A stretch of DNA of 64,000 nt from Taibaiella helva (GTDB taxonomy: Bacteria > Bacteroidota > Bacteroidia > Chitinophagales > Chitinophagaceae), in NCBI RefSeq assembly GCF_003545695.1, contig NZ_QUZZ01000001.1:186001-250000 (forward strand). Reading direction: 5' to 3'. The translations under genes and the position numbers were made by a program. Below, one piece after another: positions 35,364 through 41,908 of this stretch (its first letter is position 1; every line of letters starts with the position of its first letter). A model generated the notes under the pieces. It made no database searches and was not told where the DNA came from. It saw only the letters and a program-made list of their open reading frames with translations.

Positions 35364-36674
35364 CTAATCATTTTTGTTCCTGCTGATAATGCAGGCTTGA
35401 GTCGGTTGTATACCATTAAGCTTGTCTCCTATCTGTGCAAATTCAGTCCGGATGTCCACCCTGTCTTCCACACAATCGCTGATCAGTTGCCGGAAGTCTG
35501 CCTGGCTCAGCTCAAAGTGATGATCCTCGTGCCGGAACCGGTTATCTTCGCGGTAGAAGGTATTGAAGTCGGCATTAGGCGTTGTGATAATGATCTGCCG
35601 GAAAGGATAGGTCAACACCTTGCGTATCAGGCCTGCCGCTTCGTTCAGCGGATTGTGCTCGATCACCTCGCTCATAATGATATTGACGGGCTCTTCGGGC
35701 CGGCAGTTGTCGAGACAGGTAAAGAAACGCAGGTTATCCGCTTCTATCCGGCGGGCGATGCCTGCACCGTGCTGCTCAAAACGTTCGTCCTCATCTATCG
35801 CATAGTAAGTGGCCTTAAGACCTTTATTCATCATCCGCTTATAATAGCGCAGCTCGCCGCAGCCGACATCCATAACCGCTGTAGCTGTATCCAGTCGATT
35901 GGTGATAAACAACTGGCGGTCTTCCTGTGTGCCGTACCAGCTAAGGTCGGCAACGATACCCTGCCCGGCAAGGTATTGCTCCATCACCGGCTTTACCAGC
36001 TGGAACTGCCTGAGCGATTTGACCGCCCTCTTCGCGTACAAGTAAAAAACGAAATAGGGAACCTGTTCGATATTGGTCAGCACTCGCACATATTTTGCAG
36101 CAAAAGTATCGTCGATGTATTGAAAGAGCCCGTATTCATTGGTCACATGCGTGAGCAGGGCGACCAGGTTCAGTAGGTTGAAAGCCTCGAATACGCTGGC
36201 GGCTGTGATCACGAGCGAAAAATTCCGTCCTTTCCGGTGCGTTACCGCTACGCCGGGGAAATACTGCGACAGCAGGTATTGTCCGTCCCGGTACCAGCTG
36301 GAATGAATATACAGCGTGGGTACCATGATCGCACAGGGATGCGTATCCAGCGCACCCTGCGTCTGGCCCAGCCATTTCAGCTCCTGCTCCCGGAAGCTCG
36401 CTTTGTCCTTAAGGATATGGGCAAACAATTCGGTGCAGATATGCAGCAGGGCCAGGGGACTGCAATGGCTCTGGAAGTCCAGCGGGTTGCCCTCTTCCGG
36501 GCTATAGCTGGCTTGCGTATCCTGGAACACCACCTCGTATTCGTGTGCAGAAACCACGTTGCCGGCAACCACACCGTTCTTCAAGGGTTTGAAGTACAGT
36601 CCGAAGTCCGTATCGGGGTTCTTGAACAACAGATCGAGCAGGTTGTCGTTGGGGCTTTTGATCCGGATTATCAT
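35364..36674 (-). CDS. hen1: bacterial Hen1, RNA 3'-terminal 2'-O-methyltransferase
   Basis: Methylates the 2'-OH at the 3' end of a cut RNA so the resealed joint resists a second cut. From MIIRIKSPNDNLLDLLFKNP the 436 residues hold an N-terminal Hen1-L domain (about 1-225, which in relatives activates the ligase) and a methyltransferase domain (VMDVGCGELRYYKRM). The metal-site motif IIMSEVIEHNPLNEA and TPNADFN...RFRHEDHHFELSQADFR match Hen1. The upstream extension to 36722 crosses the promoter and is excluded. Confidence 0.9.
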   Translation of the reverse strand: MIIRIKSPNDNLLDLLFKNPDTDFGLYFKPLKNGVVAGNVVSAHEYEVVFQDTQASYSPEEGNPLDFQSHCSPLALLHICTELFAHILKDKASFREQELKWLGQTQGALDTHPCAIMVPTLYIHSSWYRDGQYLLSQYFPGVAVTHRKGRNFSLVITAASVFEAFNLLNLVALLTHVTNEYGLFQYIDDTFAAKYVRVLTNIEQVPYFVFYLYAKRAVKSLRQFQLVKPVMEQYLAGQGIVADLSWYGTQEDRQLFITNRLDTATAVMDVGCGELRYYKRMMNKGLKATYYAIDEDERFEQHGAGIARRIEADNLRFFTCLDNCRPEEPVNIIMSEVIEHNPLNEAAGLIRKVLTYPFRQIIITTPNADFNTFYREDNRFRHEDHHFELSQADFRQLISDCVEDRVDIRTEFAQIGDKLNGIQPTQACIISRNKND

Positions 36675-36692
36675 AGTGTTTTTATTTCCGGA

Positions 36693-36729
36693 CAAAGATA
36701 TTTTTGCTACTGCGCAGTGCATCTGCGCA
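36693..36729 (-). promoter_or_regulatory. promoter and shared inverted-repeat operator of hen1-ligase-pnkp
   Basis: The -7 box TATCTTTG is at 36700-36693. The inverted repeat TGCGCAG-N5-CTGCGCA lies at 36711-36729, its centre 20 nt upstream of the -7 box, where the spacer and -33 element would be. No TTG is found at normal -33 distance. The same repeat with the same spacing occurs at two other promoters of the island (41719-41755 and 41848-41883). Confidence 0.75.
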
Positions 36730-37173
36730 GTGGAAAATTTTTTACCTCCGGTGGCGTTTCTTAAATGGGGAAACAGGATAGATAGTTGATTCCCTGCTGT
36801 GTAGCGAAACTTTTTTATTCACAAAGACAAGAGGCCAATAACGCTTATGAACAGATGCGGTTTCATTTGTAAACGCGCCACGGTTATCCTGGTGCAGCTT
36901 GCGCAGCATGTGGAATGAAGGAGCCCGATCGCTTTTTTTCTCTAACCCTTTGTACAATATTGCTCACCGGGGCGCTGAGGCATGTAAGAAGAATGGTGGT
37001 GCCTTTCCTGCAGCGACACGGCGCTGCGGGATTTTTATCTAGCGATACTTAGTCTCTTTGTGGGCTCATGGAAGAAACGAACAACTGCTTCGCGATCTCT
37101 GTGCCGTTGTGAGAAAATAAATGAAATACGATACCCGCTTGATTGTTTTTCCCGCTGAAACATTACAGACAAT

Positions 37174-37210
37174 AAAAAAAGCCGGGAAGGATTCTACTTC
37201 ATTCCCGGCC
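37174..37210 (-). terminator. intrinsic terminator of the SPFH-rlaP operon
   Basis: On the minus strand a stem GCCGGGAA/TTCCCGGC with a 13-nt loop is followed by seven Ts. It lies just beyond the pnkp fragment and marks the end of the transcript that starts near 41712. The stretch between here and the hen1 promoter (about 36740-37170) shows no gene on either strand. Confidence 0.8.
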
Positions 37211-37229
37211 TTAGCATTTGCTTTTAGGA

Positions 37230-37415
37230 TCAGAAGTCACCGTAGTAGACTTGGAAGGACGGCAGCTTCAGCTCATCACGCCACATATCCACCACCTGGT
37301 TACGGTCGTCGAGCACAAACTCGATATAATACCGGTCGCGGATCGCTTCATCGAAAAGCTGTTTCTTGACAATAGCATTTTTCCTGCTGTCCCCGGTGAT
37401 GTGCATCTGCAGCAT
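37230..37415 (-). pseudogene. C-terminal fragment of a second pnkp
   Basis: The 61-residue frame contains DSRKNAIVKKQLFDEAIRDRYYIEFVLDDRNQVVDMWRDELKLPSFQVYYGDF, which lines up without gaps with the last 53 residues of the intact Pnkp (33230-34144) and ends at the same residue. DNA of the two copies has diverged, so this is an old paralogue, not a recent duplication. The kinase and most of the phosphatase are gone. It follows rlaP by 15 nt, so this operon once ended in its own pnkp. Confidence 0.85.
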
Positions 37416-37430
37416 ATATCGTTGACAGGT

Positions 37431-38483
37431 CTAGGTGTATAATTGCTGGCGCAGCTTTACCAGCAGCGCCGTTGCTTGTTGTTCATCCGGTTGTTCCGGC
37501 AGGGGGCTGGTCTTTGCCGCCTGCCTGATGGCGCCCATTAATTCTTCGGCCATCAGCAGCAAAGCTTCGTATTCATATTCCCCGCGCTTGATGGCCAGCA
37601 ACGCTTCCCGGTTGGGCCGCTTCACATTCAGTACGCCGGTTCGGAGCAGCTCTTCGGCTACCTGTAGCAGGCGTATGGTATGCATCATGTTCTTGGCATC
37701 GTAATCTTTCCCATGTGCCTTATTGCCCTGGTAGCGCGCGTCGTTCCTTTTAGCTACCCATTCCCAGTATTCCCGGTACTCACGGCAATACGCGGAGTAG
37801 CTTTCCTGGTTAAAGTAAAGATAGGTCTCCGGCCATTGTCCTTTGGGTATGGAAGACAAGCGAACCTCGTTGGCGTCCATACCGCTGACGATACCGCTGT
37901 ATCCTGCGCCGGGCCGATGGAATAGGGCATAGAGTCTTTTGGTATGCGGGATCGCGGTAAGGCCGCAATCTTCCTGCCGGTAGCCTTTCTGCCGAAGCCA
38001 TTCCGCTACAGGAAGGGATTGATGCCCTTCAGTTACGAAGCAGCAATCCAGAACGCTCTTCCTTTCCGGCGCCATGGGTCTGGATACTTTCTTGTTGTAG
38101 CCGCGGGCCTTCTTTACCTGTGTATACGCATAGCCGGCAAAAGTATCACGGCATAGCCGCGACAGGAACAGTTCCGGTCGCAGTGTTTCCATGATGGGAT
38201 GCCGGTACAGCACCAGGTCTCCGGGTGTGGCCAGCAATTCCAGCATATTGGGGTTATTGCGCAGCAGCAATGCTACGAAGCGTCCCAGCTCATAATAGAC
38301 TTCATCGTTGGTTTCATTGTTCACCTGGGATATATAGTTCAGTCCATAGAACTGATCCTTCGGCAGGTAGAAAACACCTTTGATGTCGGTATCGGAGGCC
38401 GGCGTGTCGAGGCCATAGGCCCTGCTGCCGCTGATACATTCCAGCAGCAGCAGGCCTTTATCTTTTAATTCGGGCAGGGTCAT
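37431..38483 (-). CDS. RlaP-type nucleotidyltransferase 1 (RNA-repair associated)
   Basis: A 350-residue protein of COG3541, polymerase-beta-fold nucleotidyltransferases found with diverse RNA ligases. The catalytic motif is LLLLECISGSRAYGLDTPASDTDIKGVFYLP near residue 15-40 (GS then D-X-D). Then FVALLLRNNPNMLELLATP and CFAGYAYTQVKKARGYNKKVSRP-type region (DTFAGYAYTQVKKARGYNKK), and NKAHGKDYDAKNMMHTIRLL near the end. Likely it adds nucleotides to damaged tRNA ends before ligation; this is inferred. It overlaps the second RlaP by 26 nt. Confidence 0.85.
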   Translation of the reverse strand: MTLPELKDKGLLLLECISGSRAYGLDTPASDTDIKGVFYLPKDQFYGLNYISQVNNETNDEVYYELGRFVALLLRNNPNMLELLATPGDLVLYRHPIMETLRPELFLSRLCRDTFAGYAYTQVKKARGYNKKVSRPMAPERKSVLDCCFVTEGHQSLPVAEWLRQKGYRQEDCGLTAIPHTKRLYALFHRPGAGYSGIVSGMDANEVRLSSIPKGQWPETYLYFNQESYSAYCREYREYWEWVAKRNDARYQGNKAHGKDYDAKNMMHTIRLLQVAEELLRTGVLNVKRPNREALLAIKRGEYEYEALLLMAEELMGAIRQAAKTSPLPEQPDEQQATALLVKLRQQLYT

Positions 38484-39234
38484 TGTTGTTCAGGTTCCGT
38501 ATAAAAAAGTTATCTAAGGGCCCGGTATCGAACTGATCCCGCGGTAATGTGCTACCAAACTGACTGCACTGTTCAAATGTTTGGCTTATCCAGTCCATCA
38601 GGTGTTCGTCCGGCGCTATGCTGTAACCTTCAGGCATGGTAGCCTTCAGTGCGATCAATGCGGTTACCTTCAGCTGCAGGGTTTCCGGCATCAGGTTCAT
38701 CAGGGGCTGGATGCTCATTGGCGCAATACTGTTCTTTTCCATATTCCAGCGTGCGGCCAGCAGGGGACGCAGCACATAGAACAGCTTCTTTACTTTAATG
38801 GCACCGGTGCTATCCATGGTGTCCAGCGCACCTTTGGTAATGCCGAGATAGTGATATATATTGCTTCTCCGGCTGAAGTACAGAGGGCATAACGACCACA
38901 GCTCATCGCGGAAGCCGGGCGCTTCCCGGTACACGATAGGCGATTGCAGCCATTCGAACGGTGTTGTATTGGACCGGCTGATCAGCTGCAGTACTTTCCG
39001 CAGGTCCCAGCCATTCAGGTCCAGCTCGTTGTCTATGGGGAAACGCAACAGGTCTTCGTGGCCGGTGATGGAAAGGTATTGCTCATAGGTGCGCCTGTAG
39101 ATAAACCGCACGTCATAATCACTATCCGGTGATGGGAATTCCCAGCCCCTGCTGCCCGATTCGCAGGCAAACAATATATCAACGCCTTTTTCCTGCTCTA
39201 TTGCTTTTAATTGATCAAGTATAGTTGTTCTCAT
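38458..39234 (-). CDS. RlaP-type nucleotidyltransferase 2 (RNA-repair associated)
   Basis: A 258-residue relative of the downstream gene: VDILFACESGSRGWEFPSPDSDYDVRFIYRR is the nucleotidyltransferase motif (GSRG, D-X-D), followed by ELDLNGWDLRKVLQLISRSNTTPFEWLQSPIVY, the typical RlaP core. The two share family but differ in length and substrate region, so they may act on different ends. The translational overlap implies coupled expression. It starts at the only ATG with a downstream family match. Confidence 0.88.
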   Translation of the reverse strand: MRTTILDQLKAIEQEKGVDILFACESGSRGWEFPSPDSDYDVRFIYRRTYEQYLSITGHEDLLRFPIDNELDLNGWDLRKVLQLISRSNTTPFEWLQSPIVYREAPGFRDELWSLCPLYFSRRSNIYHYLGITKGALDTMDSTGAIKVKKLFYVLRPLLAARWNMEKNSIAPMSIQPLMNLMPETLQLKVTALIALKATMPEGYSIAPDEHLMDWISQTFEQCSQFGSTLPRDQFDTGPLDNFFIRNLNNNDPARIKR

Positions 39235-39424
39235 TTTTTTCTATTAAAATATTCTGTTCGTATATAAAGGCACGTACAACCGTGTTGCGGCGTATCACAT
39301 TGTCGAATGCCTTAACCGAATGGTAGCTTCTGTAGCGGCTGTAGATACGGTTTCGCTCACCCATGGTGATCTTTACCCGGATCACCGGCGCCTTTCTCTC
39401 TTTACGCCATGGCGCTACACCCAA
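39215..39424 (-). CDS. small basic ORF upstream of rlaP 2
   Basis: A 69-residue lysine/arginine-rich frame (MGVAPWRKERKAPVIRVKITMGERNRIYSRYRSYHSVKAFDNVIRRNTVVRAFIYEQN...). A second ATG at 39364 would give 49 residues. It overlaps the next gene's start by 20 nt and the ORF before it by 10 nt, so the frames are packed like an operon. No family recognised. It could be the second half of a gene broken by a frameshift with the ORF at 39415-39564. Confidence 0.4.
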   Translation of the reverse strand: MGVAPWRKERKAPVIRVKITMGERNRIYSRYRSYHSVKAFDNVIRRNTVVRAFIYEQNILIEKNENNYT

Positions 39425-39564
39425 TCTGTTTGTTCCAGCTCCTGTGCTATATGCAGCGCGGCGTCCTTATGCCAGGCCTTGTTGCCTTTACGTTTCAGAT
39501 ACGGACGCAAGTGCCTGTCCCGTTCACCGCTCCTGTATTTTCCTTTGTGATAGATATGTTCCAT
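39415..39564 (-). CDS. 49-residue basic ORF in the SPFH operon
   Basis: MEHIYHKGKYRSGERDRHLRPYLKRKGNKAWHKDAALHIAQELEQTDWV is encoded on the minus strand between the peptidase-fold gene and the basic ORF. It is highly charged and may bind RNA. I recognise no family. Its end overlaps the following ORF, and together they would form a single basic protein of about 115 residues if the frame were joined. Confidence 0.4.
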   Translation of the reverse strand: MEHIYHKGKYRSGERDRHLRPYLKRKGNKAWHKDAALHIAQELEQTDWV

Positions 39565-39607
39565 GTCGCTTCAAGGTCCAGGACCAATATGTTTGCTGTA
39601 TGCAGCA

Positions 39608-39937
39608 TCACTTACCTCCTCTTTCAAATATAACCTTATTCTGGTATTCTCCTGTGACCACGCGGCCATAGATGATCCTGGTCCAGCCATTTTCATAGCC
39701 ATGGTTGTTTGCGATCAGGAATTCTTTGCTGGTATCTTTCTTAATGATCTTATGGGCGTCGATATAACGACCCCTGACTTTGCAGAATACAATGTCTCCG
39801 ATCTCGTAAGTAGCAGCCTTCTCAAAGGTGAGCAGGCTGCCGCTTTTCAGCAGGGGCAGCATCGATTGGCCGTAGGCCTTCATACTGCCGCATCCTTTGG
39901 TTTCAAGGTCTTGTTTTAGTCTTTCAAATTTATTCAT
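39608..39937 (-). CDS. S24/S26 peptidase-fold protein next to SPFH
   Basis: A 109-residue soluble protein. GSMKAYGQSMLPLLKSGSLLTFEKAATYEIGDIVFCKVRGRYIDAHKIIKK matches the signal-peptidase/LexA fold: Ser in GQSMLPLL, then YEIGDIV and a His in DAHKII, the position used by the His-type (SipW-like) catalytic dyad. There is no membrane segment, so it is not a classic signal peptidase. It is 56 nt after the SPFH gene; it could process or bind a partner of that scaffold. Confidence 0.6.
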   Translation of the reverse strand: MNKFERLKQDLETKGCGSMKAYGQSMLPLLKSGSLLTFEKAATYEIGDIVFCKVRGRYIDAHKIIKKDTSKEFLIANNHGYENGWTRIIYGRVVTGEYQNKVIFERGGK

Positions 39938-39993
39938 GGGATTTTACTTTTTAAAAGCGGGCCCGGAATGAAGATCATTACCGGGCCGCTGTT

Positions 39994-41091
39994 TTACTGT
40001 TTAATGAAGATCTGCTTCAGCTGATCGACGATCTGTCCGCCCCCGGAAAGGCTGATCGTATGGATCTTTTCCGCGATCTTTTCCACGTATTCCATTTCCT
40101 TCAGCTTGTACAGCATCTGGTTGTCTTCCATCAGCTTCGCCGTGTTCAGCAGGCTCCTCGTAGAAGCGGTTTCTTCCCTCCGGGTGATGATGTTGGCCTG
40201 GGCCTTCTTTTCCGCGATCAGCACCTGGTTCAGGATCTCTTTTACATCGCCGGGAAGGATAATGTCTTTCACGCCGCAGTAGTTTAGCTCGATACCCAGT
40301 CCGGCAACCCTTTCCAGGGACTGCTGCCTTACCGCTTCTGCGATCCGGTCCTTGCTGTCCATCAGCTCGTCCAGGTTCAGACTGCCTACGAATTCACGGA
40401 GGGCCAGCTGCATCAGGGTGTACAGCTGCTTATCGTAGTCCCGGTTATCGTACAACGCCTTTTGAATATCCCTTACCTTGTACTGGATCGTGAAGTTGAT
40501 GCGCAGCTGCGTCTTATCCCGCGTCAGTATTTCCTGACCGTTGATGTCCATAGCCTGCTGCCGCATATCGGCTTTGATCACCTGGATCGCTGTAGTGTTC
40601 TTCCAGAAGTAGTACTGGCCGGGGGCCAGCTCTTTATTGTACTTTCCATCGATGAACAGCAAGGCTTTTTCAAAGGCTTCCACCTTATAGCTACGGATAT
40701 AGGCGGCCAGGGGCGCCTTTTCAAAGAGGTTGCTGTCGATGACGGCGTCAATATCCAGTGTGCTGGTATTGGTCCGGATGAAACGGTGGGCATTCAGACC
40801 ATTCCAGTAGAAATAGCGGCCGGGACCCAACAGGGTTTTGAAGTTCTGGTTCTGGTAGACCAGGACCAGCTCATTATCCGCTACCTCAGCTACAGTGACC
40901 TCAGCGGCAAACTCGGGGTGCTGCAGCAATACATCCATATCGTGGCTGATCTGTACGTGCTTGCCGCAGTCGTGGATCTCGATCTCTTCGCCGAAGCCAA
41001 GGCGATAGGTACCTTCTTTCCATACACGCAGCAATACGCCTTTCCTGAATACGAGGCCAACCGAGTTGGCATTGATCCTGATCTTTTTCAT
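39994..41091 (-). CDS. soluble SPFH/Band-7 (slipin-like) scaffold protein
   Basis: The 365-residue protein begins MKKIRINANSVGLVFRKG with no N-terminal membrane hairpin, unlike stomatin and slipin. Two barrel-like repeats (about 1-100) precede the Band-7 domain: FEKALLFIDGKYNKELAPGQYYFWKNTTAIQVIKADMRQQAMDINGQEILTRDKTQLRINFTIQYKVRD, then LDELMDSKDRIAEAVRQQSLERVAGLGIELNYCGVKDIILP and a coiled-coil tail (EKKAQANIITRREETASTRSLLNTAKLMEDNQML). SPFH proteins of RNA-repair loci are thought to be scaffolds for a tRNA-like RNA. It is the first protein gene after the tRNA-like region. Confidence 0.85.
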   Translation of the reverse strand: MKKIRINANSVGLVFRKGVLLRVWKEGTYRLGFGEEIEIHDCGKHVQISHDMDVLLQHPEFAAEVTVAEVADNELVLVYQNQNFKTLLGPGRYFYWNGLNAHRFIRTNTSTLDIDAVIDSNLFEKAPLAAYIRSYKVEAFEKALLFIDGKYNKELAPGQYYFWKNTTAIQVIKADMRQQAMDINGQEILTRDKTQLRINFTIQYKVRDIQKALYDNRDYDKQLYTLMQLALREFVGSLNLDELMDSKDRIAEAVRQQSLERVAGLGIELNYCGVKDIILPGDVKEILNQVLIAEKKAQANIITRREETASTRSLLNTAKLMEDNQMLYKLKEMEYVEKIAEKIHTISLSGGGQIVDQLKQIFIKQ

Positions 41092-41153
41092 GGTTCTCTG
41101 TTTTTATAGGGACTATTACTTATTTCAATAAATGGTATGTTGCCAGGCTTCCT

Positions 41154-41228
41154 TTCCCTGTAACGGAAAGACATTGGCTTTCGGTTGTTCCCGGAGCGTC
41201 GTCCCGTCGATTGCAGCCTTCCCTGTAA
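41154..41228 (-). repeat. direct repeat and hairpin before the SPFH gene
   Basis: TTCCCTGTAA occurs at 41154-41163 and again at 41219-41228. Between them GAAAG-N7-CTTTC (41165-41181) forms a 5-bp stem with a 7-nt loop, the size of a tRNA arm. This may be one more decayed tRNA-like unit or a processing site between the RNA and the SPFH message. Confidence 0.35.
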
Positions 41229-41231
41229 TGC

Positions 41232-41313
41232 AGGTAAGGAGTACTTCGAATTCGGAGGCTCCCGGCGACACCGGCCGCATCATGTCTTTGCAGAGCTACC
41301 GGGCAAGTTACCT
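41232..41313 (-). ncRNA. degenerate cloverleaf, tRNA-like module 3
   Basis: Read on the minus strand, 82 nt fold as four nested stems in tRNA order: AGGTAA/TTACCT closes the molecule, then TTGC/GCAA (D-arm place), GACA/TGTC (anticodon place) and GGAG/CTCC (T place), whose loop holds TTCGAA. The loops are larger than in a tRNA and no conserved D-loop GG is placed correctly. This is a decayed or specialised tRNA-like structure; it would be missed by a strict tRNA model. Confidence 0.35.
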
Positions 41314-41358
41314 CCGGGCACAGGCCCGGCCGGCTGAAGTCTGGCACACGCCATAGGC

Positions 41359-41417
41359 GGGCATTTGAAAAGTCGCCCTTCTTTTTCTGTGGTGGTTGTC
41401 GCTATACCATTTAGCTA
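41359..41417 (-). ncRNA. partial tRNA-like module (D-arm and T-arm remnants)
   Basis: On the minus strand GCTA-AATGGTA-TAGC (41417-41401 region) is a clean D-arm with the conserved GG. About 25 nt later GGGC/GCCC (41378-41359) closes a loop holding TTCAAAT, a good T-loop sequence but with five extra bases. No acceptor stem is found. Confidence 0.35.
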
Positions 41418-41423
41418 TTCCTG

Positions 41424-41495
41424 CAGAGTAGGAAACGGGATTCGAACCCGTATACACAACCTAAAGCCGTGCTCTGACCAGCTGAGCTATCTCTG
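41424..41495 (-). ncRNA. tRNA-like module 2 (canonical D- and T-arms, broken acceptor)
   Basis: 72 nt on the minus strand. The D-arm GCTC-AGCTGGTCA-GAGC and the T-arm ACGGG-TTCGAAT-CCCGT are textbook. The acceptor pairs only five bases (CAGAG with CTCTG) and leaves TTCCTA bulged on the 3' side. The anticodon region (CGGCTTTAGGTTGTG) has no good 5-bp stem, so no anticodon can be assigned. No CCA is encoded. A normal charged tRNA is unlikely. Confidence 0.55.
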
Positions 41496-41586
41496 TTAGG
41501 AGAGCAGGAGTTGAACCCGCGACCCGGCGTTAGGAAACAATCCTCATGCCTTGCATCAGCATAGGAACAGGCAAGGGCCCTTCCTA
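41496..41586 (-). ncRNA. tRNA-like module 1 (canonical T-arm, enlarged D domain)
   Basis: 91 nt on the minus strand, abutting module 2. The T-arm GCGGG-TTCAACT-CCTGC is canonical. Acceptor TAGGAAG/TCTCCTA pairs six of seven positions (one G-T). The anticodon-like arm TGAGG-ATTGTTT-CCTAA has a 7-nt loop with U33 and TGT in anticodon place. The D-arm is replaced by a larger hairpin CCTTGC-N16-GCAAGG. It is tRNA-shaped but not a standard tRNA gene. Confidence 0.5.
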
Positions 41587-41588
41587 CT

Positions 41589-41679
41589 TTGCCTGCTGTA
41601 CCGAAACAGGCAACCGGGATACTCGTCATGCGGGACTGCTATTCCCCTCACAAGGGGAATATCTTGAAGGCTTTCGCCT
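41589..41679 (-). ncRNA. hairpin-rich 5' leader of the tRNA-like/SPFH transcript
   Basis: Three hairpins precede module 1 on the minus strand: AGGC-GAAA-GCCT with a GNRA tetraloop (41679-41668), an 8-bp stem ATTCCCCT/AGGGGAAT with a 4-nt loop (41660-41641), and TTGCCTG/CAGGCAA with an 11-nt loop (41613-41589). None is followed by a T-tract, so they look like structured RNA rather than terminators. Confidence 0.5.
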
Positions 41680-41718
41680 GAACGATCTTTTAAAGAACTA
41701 GGGTTTGTTTTGATAAAG

Positions 41719-41755
41719 CAAAGATGGCCTTATCTATGCGCAGCATATCTGCGTA
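41719..41755 (-). promoter_or_regulatory. promoter and shared inverted-repeat operator of the tRNA-like/SPFH operon
   Basis: The repeat TGCGCAG-N5-CTGCGTA (41737-41755) is centred 20 nt upstream of a minus-strand -7 box CATCTTTG (41726-41719), the same geometry as at hen1. No TTG -33 is in place. Transcription would start near 41712, well before the tRNA-like modules, so those belong to the primary transcript. Confidence 0.7.
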
Positions 41756-41847
41756 GTAAAGAAAAATTTTAAATCCGGACTCAATGAGCTGAAACAGCGC
41801 TGTATTGGACGGATATTTTTTCCAAAATAGCCAACTGTTGAAATAAC

Positions 41848-41883
41848 TGCGCAGCTATATTGCGCATTTTAAGCAGTCTTTTG
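41848..41883 (+). promoter_or_regulatory. promoter and shared inverted-repeat operator of the WYL regulator gene
   Basis: TGCGCAG-N5-TTGCGCA (41848-41866) is centred 19 nt upstream of a weak -7 element GTCTTTTG (41876-41883). It faces the WYL gene, whose ATG is at 41909. The presence of the repeat at its own promoter suggests autoregulation. Confidence 0.65.
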
Positions 41884-41908
41884 TAGCTTCATCCCCTAAA
41901 TTGAATAT

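Noticed and set aside
41424-41586. Two ordinary tRNA genes (e.g. an ochre-reading tRNA with loop CTTTAGG, or tRNA-Thr with TGT)
   Set aside because: T- and D-arms fit but acceptor and anticodon stems do not pair as in functional tRNAs, so no anticodon is assigned.
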